Below, in pieces: positions 54,361-63,550 of a stretch of DNA of 64,000 nt (positions within the stretch are counted from its first letter, which is position 1; each line of letters begins with the position of its first letter). The stretch spans positions 421,455 to 485,454 of the forward strand of contig CALSMU010000011.1 of assembly GCA_943787535.1 (NCBI GenBank), in the 5' to 3' direction. Both the position numbers and the translations under genes were made by a program. Origin of the DNA: an uncultured Flavobacteriales bacterium. Lineage in GTDB: Bacteria; Bacteroidota; Bacteroidia; Flavobacteriales_D; Parvicellaceae. The notes beneath the pieces were generated by a model. That model was given only the letters and a program-made list of their open reading frames with translations. It had not been told where the DNA came from and made no database searches.

Positions 54361-57198
54361 GTTGACATGGCCTCTTTTTGTTTTGAGCCCCGCTTCATTC
54401 ATTTCTCTATATTTAATGAGCCAGATATAAGTATCTTGTTGTGCTTTAATTCCTTTCTCTGTTCCATCCCAATATTCATCAAAAGTGTCGGTATAGAAAA
54501 TAATATCTCCCCAACGATTGAATATCCATAACTCATAATACTCCAACAAGTCTTGTGATACCACAGGTCCAAATAGATCATTGATTCCGTTACCATCTGG
54601 ACTAAAGGTGTTTGGAACATATAAATTAAATATATCTTGAATTACTATTGGCTCGCAATATGTGGTTTCACATTGATAATTGTTGCCAACTGTCAAGCAT
54701 ACCTCATAGGTTCCACTTATCCCGTCAAAGTTGTAAAAGGGGTCGATCTCGTTGGAGAATGTTGTACCATTAATGCTCCATGAGTTATTTGTGTTGCCTA
54801 AAGACTGATTGTTAAAATCGATAATAGAGTTAAATGTATTTGGAATTTCTGTTGAAAATGTAAATTCTGCAATTGGATAATCTTCTACACAAACAATGGA
54901 TAGGAATGTTTCTGTAATACTGCAGCCTGAAAGTGATTCCGTAGTCAATGTAGCGTCAAAACACCCAGGTGATTCAAAAGTAATAGATGGATTACATAGA
55001 TTGCTAACATCACCATTTGAGAAAGACCAATTACAATTGCCATTGGTGCTTACTGTATTATTCATAAATTCTGCAGTTAATGGATAGCAACCGCTGATGT
55101 AATCGGCGCTGATTATTATATTTGGTAACTCATTAACTAAAATTTCAATATCCAGATTTACCGCAGGTGAATTGCAATTATCAGTGAGAACAACAGTGTA
55201 TATTGTAGTGCTTTGAGGAGAGACATTAACATTATTTCCTGAAGCTGACCATCCTGAACCATCGTTATTCGTCCATATATAATTAAAATTGTTATCTCCA
55301 CCGGTACCGTTAGTTGCTAATAATATACTTTCACCTTCGCATATCGAATCAAGGATATTTCCCATAATTGATAATGAGTCAAGAATCGTTATTAGTATTT
55401 CATTTGTGTCAGATGAGCAATTATTGGCATCCAGTACATAGAAAGAAATTATTGTATCGTTGAATGGAGAAATAGTAATAGTAGAATTATCGATACTATT
55501 ATTCCAGAAGTAATCATACAATGGAACTCCGCCTTGAGCAGCTCCAAATATATCTGCACTGGAACCAATGCATATAATTGTGTCATTCGAATTAGTAATT
55601 GTTAAAGGTGTTGGTTCTATAATTGCAATTGTGGAATCAATAACACACCCGTTATCTTCAATTGAAACTGTAATATTACCTGCACATAGATTTGTCTCAA
55701 TTGAGTTGGCAGTTGCCGTACCCCCATTAAAACTGTACTGACTAGCATTAACGGAATAAATAGATATTGTAGCGTCACAAATAGCATTGCAAGTAGGGTT
55801 TACTATAACAATCGAGTCATAGCTCAGGTTGCTAGGATAAAGAACAGGTGCGGTAGAAATTGAACAATTGTTATCATCTGTGATTTCAATATTGTATAGA
55901 TCTCCTATACTGAGGTTTGTAACCGAGACATTTCCCCCGCTATTTGATAGTGTAGATGATGAGAGTAAGCCATTTCCAAGGTTTGTAATATTATAATCAC
56001 CTGTAAAGAATTCCGGATATCCCCCGGAAATTGTGTAAATACCTGAATTTGTCAAACAATTTTGTGAATTGGGAGCTATTATGTCATTTAAGAATGTAAC
56101 AACTATTTCTGTTCCTACAGCATAACAGTTATCTCCGTTATTATCGATCGCAGGTATTCCCGCATCATCGAAGGTAACCGGGTAAATGTAAATTGTTTGA
56201 TTAGGGTTATTTATAAAAGGAGGTGTGTATGATCCATCATTTGTTAGAGTGAGTCCAGCATTGAGACCAGTTCCAATTAAAAACTCAATGAAATCAGCGT
56301 CGCCACTGTTTGGAATGGCTCCTGGCATTGGAGAACTGTAAACGGCATATCCAAATGCTTCGTTTGAACCAATCCCAGGAAGGGAGTAAGTTAAATTTTC
56401 TAGACTAATAGATTCATTCCAGCATAAAACAAAATCATTGTTACTTGGGTCGCTAGTTTGTGCTAAGGTGTTCCCTTCGTTGGCATTGCAGCAAATGTTC
56501 ACCGATATAAGAACTCCTGCGGAGGTTACGGCACAAGATGTTCCAAAAAGTCCATTCCATAAACTTCCAATTGTTAGTCCCAATCCAACAAGAGTTTCTG
56601 AGTTTTCATAATTAACCGAGTATGCAGTGTAATTGCCATTTGTTAAATCTCCTGTAACTGAATTCGTTGTATAATTAACAGTTCCCGTTATTTGGGATAG
56701 GTTATCAATATATATTATGTTTCCTGAGGAATTGTCTACAATAACAATAACCTCCTCATAATTTGCATTGGAGTTAAAATCAGGATTCATAGCAACAACA
56801 ATATCATTTCCAGAGTCTTCACATACTTCTAAGCTACTAATGTTACAAACAGTAATTGGAAGAGGAGCTGAAAATACTGAGCAACCATCATTTATTTGAG
56901 TGATATCTATCCCAATGTTTGGCAGTATTGTTGGAGCATCAGCGATTTCATAATTAAAAGCATATGCTTCATAGAATCCGAAGTCTTGGGGACCAAAATC
57001 GCCTGTAGTGCTTGTAGCAACAATGGTTCCATCTTGATCAACTAATATGTAGAGCTGACTATATGTTGCAGTGTTGTTGTGGTTTCCTCCAGGTATAATC
57101 ACTACATTCTGATTGGTTGTAAAATCACAGGCACCCATGGAATTTAGAGAAAATACCCAAAGAAATATAAATGTTGATATTGCTTTATGAAACTTCAT
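54349..57198 (-). CDS. T9SS type B secreted protein with Ig-like modules (949 aa)
   Basis: A large secreted protein. It has a signal peptide (MKFHKAISTFIFLWVFSLNSMG) and three N-terminal beta domains (about 20-360, each with a YEV/YAFNYE type edge strand such as EAYAFNYEIADAP and YTAYSVNYENSE). Short Gly/Ser/Asn-rich SprB-like units follow (about 400-730), then a PKD-like part (about 750-860) and a type B T9SS sorting domain (about 870-949: VPNTFSPDGNGINDLF, LWIFNRWGDIIF, final VNLIR). The frame is open upstream to 57261, but the signal peptide begins at the ATG at 57198. It starts 10 bp after the stop of another secreted repeat protein, so the two form one transcript. No PorP/SprF partner is adjacent. 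Confidence 0.9.
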   Translation of the reverse strand: MKFHKAISTFIFLWVFSLNSMGACDFTTNQNVVIIPGGNHNNTATYSQLYILVDQDGTIVATSTTGDFGPQDFGFYEAYAFNYEIADAPTILPNIGIDITQINDGCSVFSAPLPITVCNISSLEVCEDSGNDIVVAMNPDFNSNANYEEVIVIVDNSSGNIIYIDNLSQITGTVNYTTNSVTGDLTNGNYTAYSVNYENSETLVGLGLTIGSLWNGLFGTSCAVTSAGVLISVNICCNANEGNTLAQTSDPSNNDFVLCWNESISLENLTYSLPGIGSNEAFGYAVYSSPMPGAIPNSGDADFIEFLIGTGLNAGLTLTNDGSYTPPFINNPNQTIYIYPVTFDDAGIPAIDNNGDNCYAVGTEIVVTFLNDIIAPNSQNCLTNSGIYTISGGYPEFFTGDYNITNLGNGLLSSSTLSNSGGNVSVTNLSIGDLYNIEITDDNNCSISTAPVLYPSNLSYDSIVIVNPTCNAICDATISIYSVNASQYSFNGGTATANSIETNLCAGNITVSIEDNGCVIDSTIAIIEPTPLTITNSNDTIICIGSSADIFGAAQGGVPLYDYFWNNSIDNSTITISPFNDTIISFYVLDANNCSSDTNEILITILDSLSIMGNILDSICEGESILLATNGTGGDNNFNYIWTNNDGSGWSASGNNVNVSPQSTTIYTVVLTDNCNSPAVNLDIEILVNELPNIIISADYISGCYPLTAEFMNNTVSTNGNCNWSFSNGDVSNLCNPSITFESPGCFDATLTTESLSGCSITETFLSIVCVEDYPIAEFTFSTEIPNTFNSIIDFNNQSLGNTNNSWSINGTTFSNEIDPFYNFDGISGTYEVCLTVGNNYQCETTYCEPIVIQDIFNLYVPNTFSPDGNGINDLFGPVVSQDLLEYYELWIFNRWGDIIFYTDTFDEYWDGTEKGIKAQQDTYIWLIKYREMNEAGLKTKRGHVNLIR

Positions 57199-57208
57199 AT
57201 ACAATGGC

Positions 57209-58609
57209 TTATTGCGATATAGTTCCAGCATCAGCATCACAAGAACAGCCATTTGGTGCACTGTAAAGTGAATTTGAAATTAATAAACATGCGGGGGCAT
57301 CAGAAAAGCTTGCATTTATGTCAACTGAATTTCCATTCGCAACTAATCCTGTAAGAGTAATAGTTTGCGGACTTGAGGTTATTGAAAAAGATTGACCATT
57401 AACATCTAATGTTCCACTCCCTGGAGCTCCGGAATACGTTACTGTTATTTCTGCACTATAAGTGTTAGTAGCAGGGTCACATGGTCCTTGGGATGCCGCA
57501 ATATTAGTAATGCTGCAACTGCAGGGTAGAGGAGCGGTAAATAATCCATTCGTAGTCAAATTACATGCGGGATCTGCAGAAAAATTAGCTGTTACATCAA
57601 CTGAATTCCCATCAGATACCAAACCTGTAAGTATAACGGTTTGCGGACTTGAGGTTATTGAAAAAGACTGTCCATTAACATCCAAAGTTCCACTCCCTGG
57701 AGCCCCGGAATACGTTACTGTTATTTCTGCACTATAAGTATTAGTAGCAGGGTCACATGGTCCTTGGGATGCCGTAATATTAGTAATGCTGCAACTACAG
57801 GGTAGAGGAGCGGTAAATAATCCATTCGTAGTAAAAGTACATGTGGGATCTGCAGAAAAATTAGCTGTTACATCAACTGAATTCCCATCAGATACCAAAC
57901 CTGCAAGTATAACGGTTTGCGGACTTGAGGTTATTGAAAAAGACTGTCCATTAACATCCAAAGTTCCACTCCCTGGAGCATTGGAGTAGGTAACCGTAAT
58001 TTCTGCTGTGTATGTATTTGTTAAAGGGTCACATGGTCCTTGAGTAGCAGATAAGTTAGTTATTTCACAATTTGCACAAGATTGCCCAGTAGAAATAGTG
58101 TAAACGCAAGCAGCTGCGCCAGAATTTGCATTGGCATGGAAAACAATTTCTTCAACACAGCCGGATACTGTGACTTGAATAGGAATACAAATATCATTAG
58201 TAATTGCCCCCCAAATAGCTCCGGTTTCAAAACTTAAAACATTTGATAATCCCATAAATTGGTTCCAATCACTATCATTATTAAGGGAATTGATGTCATT
58301 ACCTGAAAGAGCCTGGAATGTCTCGGTTAAATTACCACAAGTAACATCCCCTGGAGCAACAGAATTAGTTGTCGGATACGTTCCTCCAAGTATTACCGTT
58401 GGGGTATTTAATGATGAATTAAATTCTAAAACATATCCATAATATGTAGCATCAAGACCACCATGGTCAATTCCAAGCTCTATATTGTAGGTAATACTTC
58501 CATCAGCATTAGTAACAGAACTTGTAATCACAATTGAACTGTTATCGCAGGCGAAAAAAGTATCAGTAGAAAAAATAAAAAGCATTAGGACAGAAAATAA
58601 ATACTTCAT
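57209..58609 (-). CDS. Secreted repeat protein, probably truncated (466 aa)
   Basis: The protein has a signal peptide (MKYLFSVLMLFIFSTDTFF) and a unique N-terminal domain (about 20-180). Three 92-residue repeats follow (about 181-456), each with CSITNIxASQGPCDP, YSAEITVTYSGAPGSG and SITSSPQT motifs. It ends at GCSCDADAGTISQ. That ending looks like the linker that normally leads into a further domain in larger proteins of this kind, and no T9SS or other sorting tail is present. Either the gene is truncated or the following gene, which begins 10 bp later with its own signal peptide, was once its continuation. Function unknown; exported and probably periplasmic. Confidence 0.82.
   Translation of the reverse strand: MKYLFSVLMLFIFSTDTFFACDNSSIVITSSVTNADGSITYNIELGIDHGGLDATYYGYVLEFNSSLNTPTVILGGTYPTTNSVAPGDVTCGNLTETFQALSGNDINSLNNDSDWNQFMGLSNVLSFETGAIWGAITNDICIPIQVTVSGCVEEIVFHANANSGAAACVYTISTGQSCANCEITNLSATQGPCDPLTNTYTAEITVTYSNAPGSGTLDVNGQSFSITSSPQTVILAGLVSDGNSVDVTANFSADPTCTFTTNGLFTAPLPCSCSITNITASQGPCDPATNTYSAEITVTYSGAPGSGTLDVNGQSFSITSSPQTVILTGLVSDGNSVDVTANFSADPACNLTTNGLFTAPLPCSCSITNIAASQGPCDPATNTYSAEITVTYSGAPGSGTLDVNGQSFSITSSPQTITLTGLVANGNSVDINASFSDAPACLLISNSLYSAPNGCSCDADAGTISQ
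57242..58069 (-). repeat. Three tandem 276-bp repeats in the secreted protein gene
   Basis: Three in-frame units of 276 bp (92 codons) start at 58069, 57793 and 57517 on the minus strand. Units 2 and 3 are nearly identical; unit 1 is more diverged. They encode the repeated ITNI...GPCDP...TYSG module. Confidence 0.93.
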
Positions 58610-58827
58610 ACAATTGGTTTAGGTTAAGGAATTCAAACTATTGCAAGTTACTATTTTATTTACTAAATAAAGCGGTGACAGGCCTCTGTTTAGCACAAGG
58701 ATTGGGTAAATATAAAAGGTCTGATTGGGTGAGTTTAACAAAAAAACAATTAGATCTTAGTGTTGATTTTATAACTGTTTAATTACTTGTATTCTTTTTC
58801 TTATATTGTGATTGCTCATTTGTGAAT

Positions 58828-61800
58828 ATGAAATTTTTTATGAAAAACATCAAAATATCAATATCCTTTTTTTTATTGTTTATTTCAATTTTAGGTGCAT
58901 CGCAAAAGTATAATTTCAAAAATTACTTACCTCAAATTAATGGCCTTGTTCAATCACAAGTAAAAGATATTATTCAAGATGAATCCGGTTATTTATGGAT
59001 TGCTACATTCGGAGGAGTATGTCGATTTGATGGAGACAAATTTATTTCGTTTAAAACAACAGATGGACTTCTTAGTAATGAAGTAACCTGTATTAGTAAT
59101 CGAAAAAATGGAGAGATTTGGGTTGGCACAAGAGCAGGTATCAATATTATTAAAGATGGACTCGTTCACGAGTTCAATGTTTTATCAAAAGATGAAGTAC
59201 ATGTAGGATGGGTTTCCTATATAGAGTTTTTGGATAACAATCAAATTCTCATAGGCTTAATGAGTAAGACTTTGTTATTAGAAGAGGATAGTTTGATAAA
59301 AAAAATCGGACCAACAACTTGTGCGAAATTTCATTCAGGAACGCTACTTTTAGGAACTTCAGATAGTGGGTTGTTTTCTATTAAAGACAATGACACCATT
59401 CAGCTTAATGTTGACAAAGGTCTTGCGTCTAATCATGTTATGGATATCACTTTTTCTGATAATAATACATTCATAGTGGGTACTGAATCAGGGTTAAGTT
59501 TTGTGAAAAATGGAGAAGTAATTCAAAATTATTTCTCTAAGCAATTATCATTCTTAAGAGAACCTATTTATTCAGTAAATTTCTTCAATAACCAACTTTG
59601 CTTAGCAAAATCAAACGATATATATATTCTTAAAAAGGATCAGCAGCTCATCCAACTAAATAATTCCAATGGTCTTGTTATGTCTCATAAGAGTAGAGTG
59701 TTTATGGATAGGGAGGGTGTAATTTGGATAGGAACAGATGGGGAAGGGTTGGTTGCATATTATCCATCTCCATTTTCAGAATTTGGATTTTCTAAATCGG
59801 AAGATGATTTTGTGACCTCAATTATTCGTTCTAATAATGGCGATATTCTTTATGGTACGCGCTATGGAGTTTTCTCTATTGACTCTAAAAGTAATGAGAT
59901 AGTAAAATTAATTGATAATTCCTTTGTTAAAGAAATGGCAATAGATTCTTTAGGAAATATTTGGTTTTTTGATAGGAATAAAGGCTTATGTAGGTTTGAT
60001 GGGGTGAATGTAGAAAAGATTATTCTAAAAAATGATTTAACCTCATATGGTGAAGCGGTCGACAGAATAAATAACTTAAACACGAACTTGAGAGGTTTAT
60101 GGATCGATGAAAGTAAAAATATATGGATAGGATGCTACCAAGGAGTTGCTGTTGTAAATAATGAAAATAGTTTGGTTAAATGGTATGATGCCGCAAAAGG
60201 ATTAAAAAACCATGGAGGCATAATGTCATTTTACAAGGATTCTGCTGATGTTTTATGGATGGGTTGTGGAAATGGTCTTTTCTATAAGCACAATGATTCA
60301 ATTATTAAAGTTGAAGAAACCCTTAATAATGCCATTTATTCCATAAGAGAAGATAAAGCAGGGGATATTTGGTGCGCTTCTGATAATGGAATCTTTAAAG
60401 TCTGTAAAAACGAAAATATTATTAAAGATATCATATGGCTAAATGAACAAAATGGATTGTCATCATCTCAGTTTTTCACACTTGAAATTAATAATAATAA
60501 TCAGGTTTTAGCTGGTAGTGGAGTGGGAGTTGATAAATTTAGCACACAATTATCTACAAGTAATCACATCCAAAATTTTAAACATTATGACGCTATTGAT
60601 GGATTTAATGGTGTTGAATGCAATTCAAATTGTAGCTTAAATTTATTGAATGGAACAATCTGGTTTGGCACTATAAAGGGAATCTATAAATATGAGGAAA
60701 GAGAAGACCTTATATCCAACATAGCTCCCAAACTAGATTTAATAGATATTCGTTTAGATCAGCACAAAATGGAAACTTGGAATACAAAAAGTGGTGACAT
60801 TGTAGATATTATAAATGCTATTAACCCTGTTTTGTATTATGATCAAAACCACATCACTTTTGATTACATAGGTATTGGTATGATTAATCATCAAAAGATC
60901 AAATATTCCTATTGGTTAGAAGGTTTTGACGAGAATTGGTATTTTACTTCTCAAACATCAATAACCTATCCCAATATATCTCCTGGAAGCTATGTCTTTC
61001 ATTTAAAAGCTATTAATGCCGACAATATAGAAAGCGACACGATCAATTATCCATTTATTGTAGCGCCACCATTTTGGAAAACTTACTGGTTTTATTTTGC
61101 AGTTGTTGTTATCATTATTACGTTATTTTATATCTACATAAAGCTAAGAGAAAGGCAATTGCAATTTAATAATATCCGATTAGAAAAAAAAGTTGAATTA
61201 AGGACTTCACAGCTTAAAAAAGAGAAGGGTAAAGTTGAAAAACAACATCGGGAGATAACAAATAGTATTAATTATGCTAAAAGAATTCAGGATACAATCC
61301 TGCCAGAAGAAGAATTGATTAAGGAATATTTTAATGATTTTTTTGTTTTACATAAACCTAAGGATATTGTTGGGGGAGATTTTTACTGGTACCGATGTTT
61401 TGGAAACATTAGCGTAATAGCTACTGTTGACTGCACCGGACATGGAGTGCCAGGTGGATTCATGAGCATGATGGGTAGTTTATTGCTAGACAAGATTGTT
61501 CAGCGAAAGAATTTAGATACAGCTCAAATACTCAAAGACCTGAACAATGAAATAATCCGTGTCCTAGATCAAAATAGTGGAGGAGAGTTACAGGATGGAA
61601 TGGACATTGCTCTTTGTTTGGTTGATAAAGAAAATAAACAACTTTCCTTTAGTGGAGCAAGAAACGGAATTGTGTTAATCTCCGATGGAAAAATATCAAA
61701 AATTGATGCAGATTTGTTTTCTGTGGGAGGTTCATTTTCGAAAAAGAGTAAGAAAATGAAGCGAGATTTCAAAAACAACCAATTTTCATTTAATGAAGGA

Positions 61801-62013
61801 GATTGGGTATTTATGTATTCGGATGGATATTATGATCAGCTAAGTGATAAAACTATGACTTCAATGGGTATGGAGAAGTTCAAAGATATTCTTAAAGAAT
61901 CTGTATCAAACGATTTGGACAAAAAAGAATATTTATTACAAGAACTAGATGCATGGAAAGGCAGTTTTCCACAGATAGATGATTTACTTGTAATGGGTTT
62001 TAAACTGGAATAA
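58828..62013 (+). CDS. Two-component-propeller SpoIIE phosphatase
   Basis: A one-protein sensor. A signal peptide (about residues 1-27) leads into two seven-bladed reg_prop propellers (about 30-640; repeats like IQDESGYLWIATFGGVCRFDG and GEIWVGTRAGINII), a Y_Y_Y domain (about 675-746, ISPGSYVFHLKAINA), one membrane helix (about 753-772), a coiled coil (about 775-810), and a cytoplasmic SpoIIE/PP2C domain (about 815-1061). Metal residues are intact in KDIVGGDFYW and VDCTGHGVPGG. Possible starts are GTG 58822 and ATGs 58828 and 58840; I chose 58828. Its 3' end overlaps that of a SiaC homologue by 14 bp, and a SiaB-type gene follows, so its likely target is phospho-SiaC. Confidence 0.9.
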   Translation: MKFFMKNIKISISFFLLFISILGASQKYNFKNYLPQINGLVQSQVKDIIQDESGYLWIATFGGVCRFDGDKFISFKTTDGLLSNEVTCISNRKNGEIWVGTRAGINIIKDGLVHEFNVLSKDEVHVGWVSYIEFLDNNQILIGLMSKTLLLEEDSLIKKIGPTTCAKFHSGTLLLGTSDSGLFSIKDNDTIQLNVDKGLASNHVMDITFSDNNTFIVGTESGLSFVKNGEVIQNYFSKQLSFLREPIYSVNFFNNQLCLAKSNDIYILKKDQQLIQLNNSNGLVMSHKSRVFMDREGVIWIGTDGEGLVAYYPSPFSEFGFSKSEDDFVTSIIRSNNGDILYGTRYGVFSIDSKSNEIVKLIDNSFVKEMAIDSLGNIWFFDRNKGLCRFDGVNVEKIILKNDLTSYGEAVDRINNLNTNLRGLWIDESKNIWIGCYQGVAVVNNENSLVKWYDAAKGLKNHGGIMSFYKDSADVLWMGCGNGLFYKHNDSIIKVEETLNNAIYSIREDKAGDIWCASDNGIFKVCKNENIIKDIIWLNEQNGLSSSQFFTLEINNNNQVLAGSGVGVDKFSTQLSTSNHIQNFKHYDAIDGFNGVECNSNCSLNLLNGTIWFGTIKGIYKYEEREDLISNIAPKLDLIDIRLDQHKMETWNTKSGDIVDIINAINPVLYYDQNHITFDYIGIGMINHQKIKYSYWLEGFDENWYFTSQTSITYPNISPGSYVFHLKAINADNIESDTINYPFIVAPPFWKTYWFYFAVVVIIITLFYIYIKLRERQLQFNNIRLEKKVELRTSQLKKEKGKVEKQHREITNSINYAKRIQDTILPEEELIKEYFNDFFVLHKPKDIVGGDFYWYRCFGNISVIATVDCTGHGVPGGFMSMMGSLLLDKIVQRKNLDTAQILKDLNNEIIRVLDQNSGGELQDGMDIALCLVDKENKQLSFSGARNGIVLISDGKISKIDADLFSVGGSFSKKSKKMKRDFKNNQFSFNEGDWVFMYSDGYYDQLSDKTMTSMGMEKFKDILKESVSNDLDKKEYLLQELDAWKGSFPQIDDLLVMGFKLE

Positions 62014-62347
62014 ACGTAAAAGGTACATCTAGAAGTATCTCTAATTCCTTCCCTCTATCTTCCATAATAGTATTGTCTTTTGGATACTTCCATGAAACAA
62101 CACCTCTGTTATTTTCTAACCTAGAGAGAATCTGAATAAATTGTTTGGCAGAAGAGGAATTGAAATAAGTAAGTTCAAATTCTACAGTTACTGATCTATC
62201 GCTATTTAACAAATAGGAGTCAAGTTTATTTTTTGTTTCGGCATAAAACCCCAAACTATCTTCCATCATTGATATTCCAGCTATTCTCAGGCTTCCATTT
62301 TCCTCATCAAAATTAATTGATGTTTGATCAAAATTATCTAAATCCAT
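62000..62347 (-). CDS. SiaC-like phosphoprotein (DUF1987)
   Basis: A 115-residue protein of the SiaC / DUF1987 family. Seen here: SLRIAGISMMEDSL near the N-terminus and the family core FELTYFNSSSAKQFIQILSRLE (about residues 57-78). In Pseudomonas aeruginosa, SiaC is phosphorylated by SiaB and dephosphorylated by the SpoIIE-type SiaA, and free SiaC controls a diguanylate cyclase. The phospho-acceptor there is, as I recall it, a Thr in an N-T-S-S context; here the corresponding residue is probably S64 in NSSS. It starts 13 bp after the stop of the double SiaB gene and so is co-transcribed with it. No diguanylate cyclase is in the window. Confidence 0.85.
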   Translation of the reverse strand: MDLDNFDQTSINFDEENGSLRIAGISMMEDSLGFYAETKNKLDSYLLNSDRSVTVEFELTYFNSSSAKQFIQILSRLENNRGVVSWKYPKDNTIMEDRGKELEILLDVPFTFIPV

Positions 62348-62360
62348 AGTAGTAAGTTAA

Positions 62361-63386
62361 TTAATTAACAATTGGAATAAAAACACCCATACTTAAATAG
62401 CATCCATCACTGTATTTATGTATCTCATAATCTATAACTGATTGGTTATATCTTCTTACATCAATTAATCCAACGCCTGCACCTGGGTCATCACTAAGTG
62501 CGTTCTTTTTGAGTGTTTGCAGATAAACCTGTTTAAGTTCATCCACTGAATAGTTGTTTAGTTGGAGTAAATATTCTTCCGTATTTGAGATTTCACCTTC
62601 ATTCAAATAATTTCCTGTAGAGATGTAGTATCCTGATTTTTCCTGACTTAAACTAAATACTCCTTCTATGAAATCATTTACAGATCTACCATGTCTAGAA
62701 ATATTTTGAATTAATTCTACTCCTGTATGGAATATGTTAAAACTATTTAATTGATTGCCTTTAACGTCATTCTGGGTATTGGCTTTTAAAATACTTAACA
62801 AAGAATGAATGTTATCTTTAGAAAAGTCACCTTTAAAATAAAACAATATGTTATCATCAATACTAGAATAGATATTTATGTTTTCATGAATATCTATGTT
62901 CTGTTCCTGTTTCAATGGGACTCCTTTTTCAGCTGAGATATCTAGTTGATAATTAAATTGATAAGCGCTTTTCCCTAATTGTTTAAAATCGTGTTGAATT
63001 GAGTTCCCAGATTTCCTGGCCATATCAATAAGTCCCAAACCTGCACCTCCCTTTTCAGAAAGCTCTCTTGATTCTAAAATCTCCATGTAAAGCATCTTTA
63101 ATTCCGCAGAACTAAGCTTATTTATTTCTTTCAATTTAGAATTTAAAAAAGTAAAAGCTTGCTGATTAATTTGATTAGATGAATAAATGTGTAATCCATC
63201 TGCAATGCATCTAACTCCAAAGCAATCTTTCGATTCTTCAATATCTTCTCCGTGCCGAACAATGTTTTGAAAAACCTCAATCATAAGATAGGAAAGTTTT
63301 TTTCTAACCCGTTTATGACTGCTATGCTCCGCTAAGGAGATAATGGATTCAGAAAAAGAATCATTGAAATCTGCTTTATAGTACAA
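62361..63386 (-). CDS. Protein with two tandem SiaB-type kinase-like domains
   Basis: The sequence contains the same domain twice. Copy 1 (about 1-150) has EVFQNIVRHG (E37, N41, H45) and KGGAGLGLIDMAR (about 112-124); copy 2 (about 165-341) has ELIQNISRHG (E224, N228, H232) and DPGAGVGLIDVRR (300-312). Both E..QN..RHG and GAGxGLID are the signatures of SiaB-family kinases (DUF6272), whose members are usually single-domain (about 180 residues). At 341 residues this is a natural duplication. No ATG occurs before the conserved region: the only usual start is TTG at 63386, although the frame stays open to 63509 with protein-like sequence, so the true start could be an atypical codon further up. 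First gene of a pair with SiaC. Confidence 0.8.
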   Translation of the reverse strand: MYYKADFNDSFSESIISLAEHSSHKRVRKKLSYLMIEVFQNIVRHGEDIEESKDCFGVRCIADGLHIYSSNQINQQAFTFLNSKLKEINKLSSAELKMLYMEILESRELSEKGGAGLGLIDMARKSGNSIQHDFKQLGKSAYQFNYQLDISAEKGVPLKQEQNIDIHENINIYSSIDDNILFYFKGDFSKDNIHSLLSILKANTQNDVKGNQLNSFNIFHTGVELIQNISRHGRSVNDFIEGVFSLSQEKSGYYISTGNYLNEGEISNTEEYLLQLNNYSVDELKQVYLQTLKKNALSDDPGAGVGLIDVRRYNQSVIDYEIHKYSDGCYLSMGVFIPIVN

Positions 63387-63550
63387 ACTTATTATATCAG
63401 CAGAAAGATGATTTTTTAGCTCAGATATGGTTTTTAGATGGTTTATAACAGTTATAATTTTAGTGGAATATACGAATTGTAATGTAATTATTAAATTTTT
63501 ATTGGATAGCTATGACTTCTCCCGAAACAATAAATTGGGTAGATGTTTGG

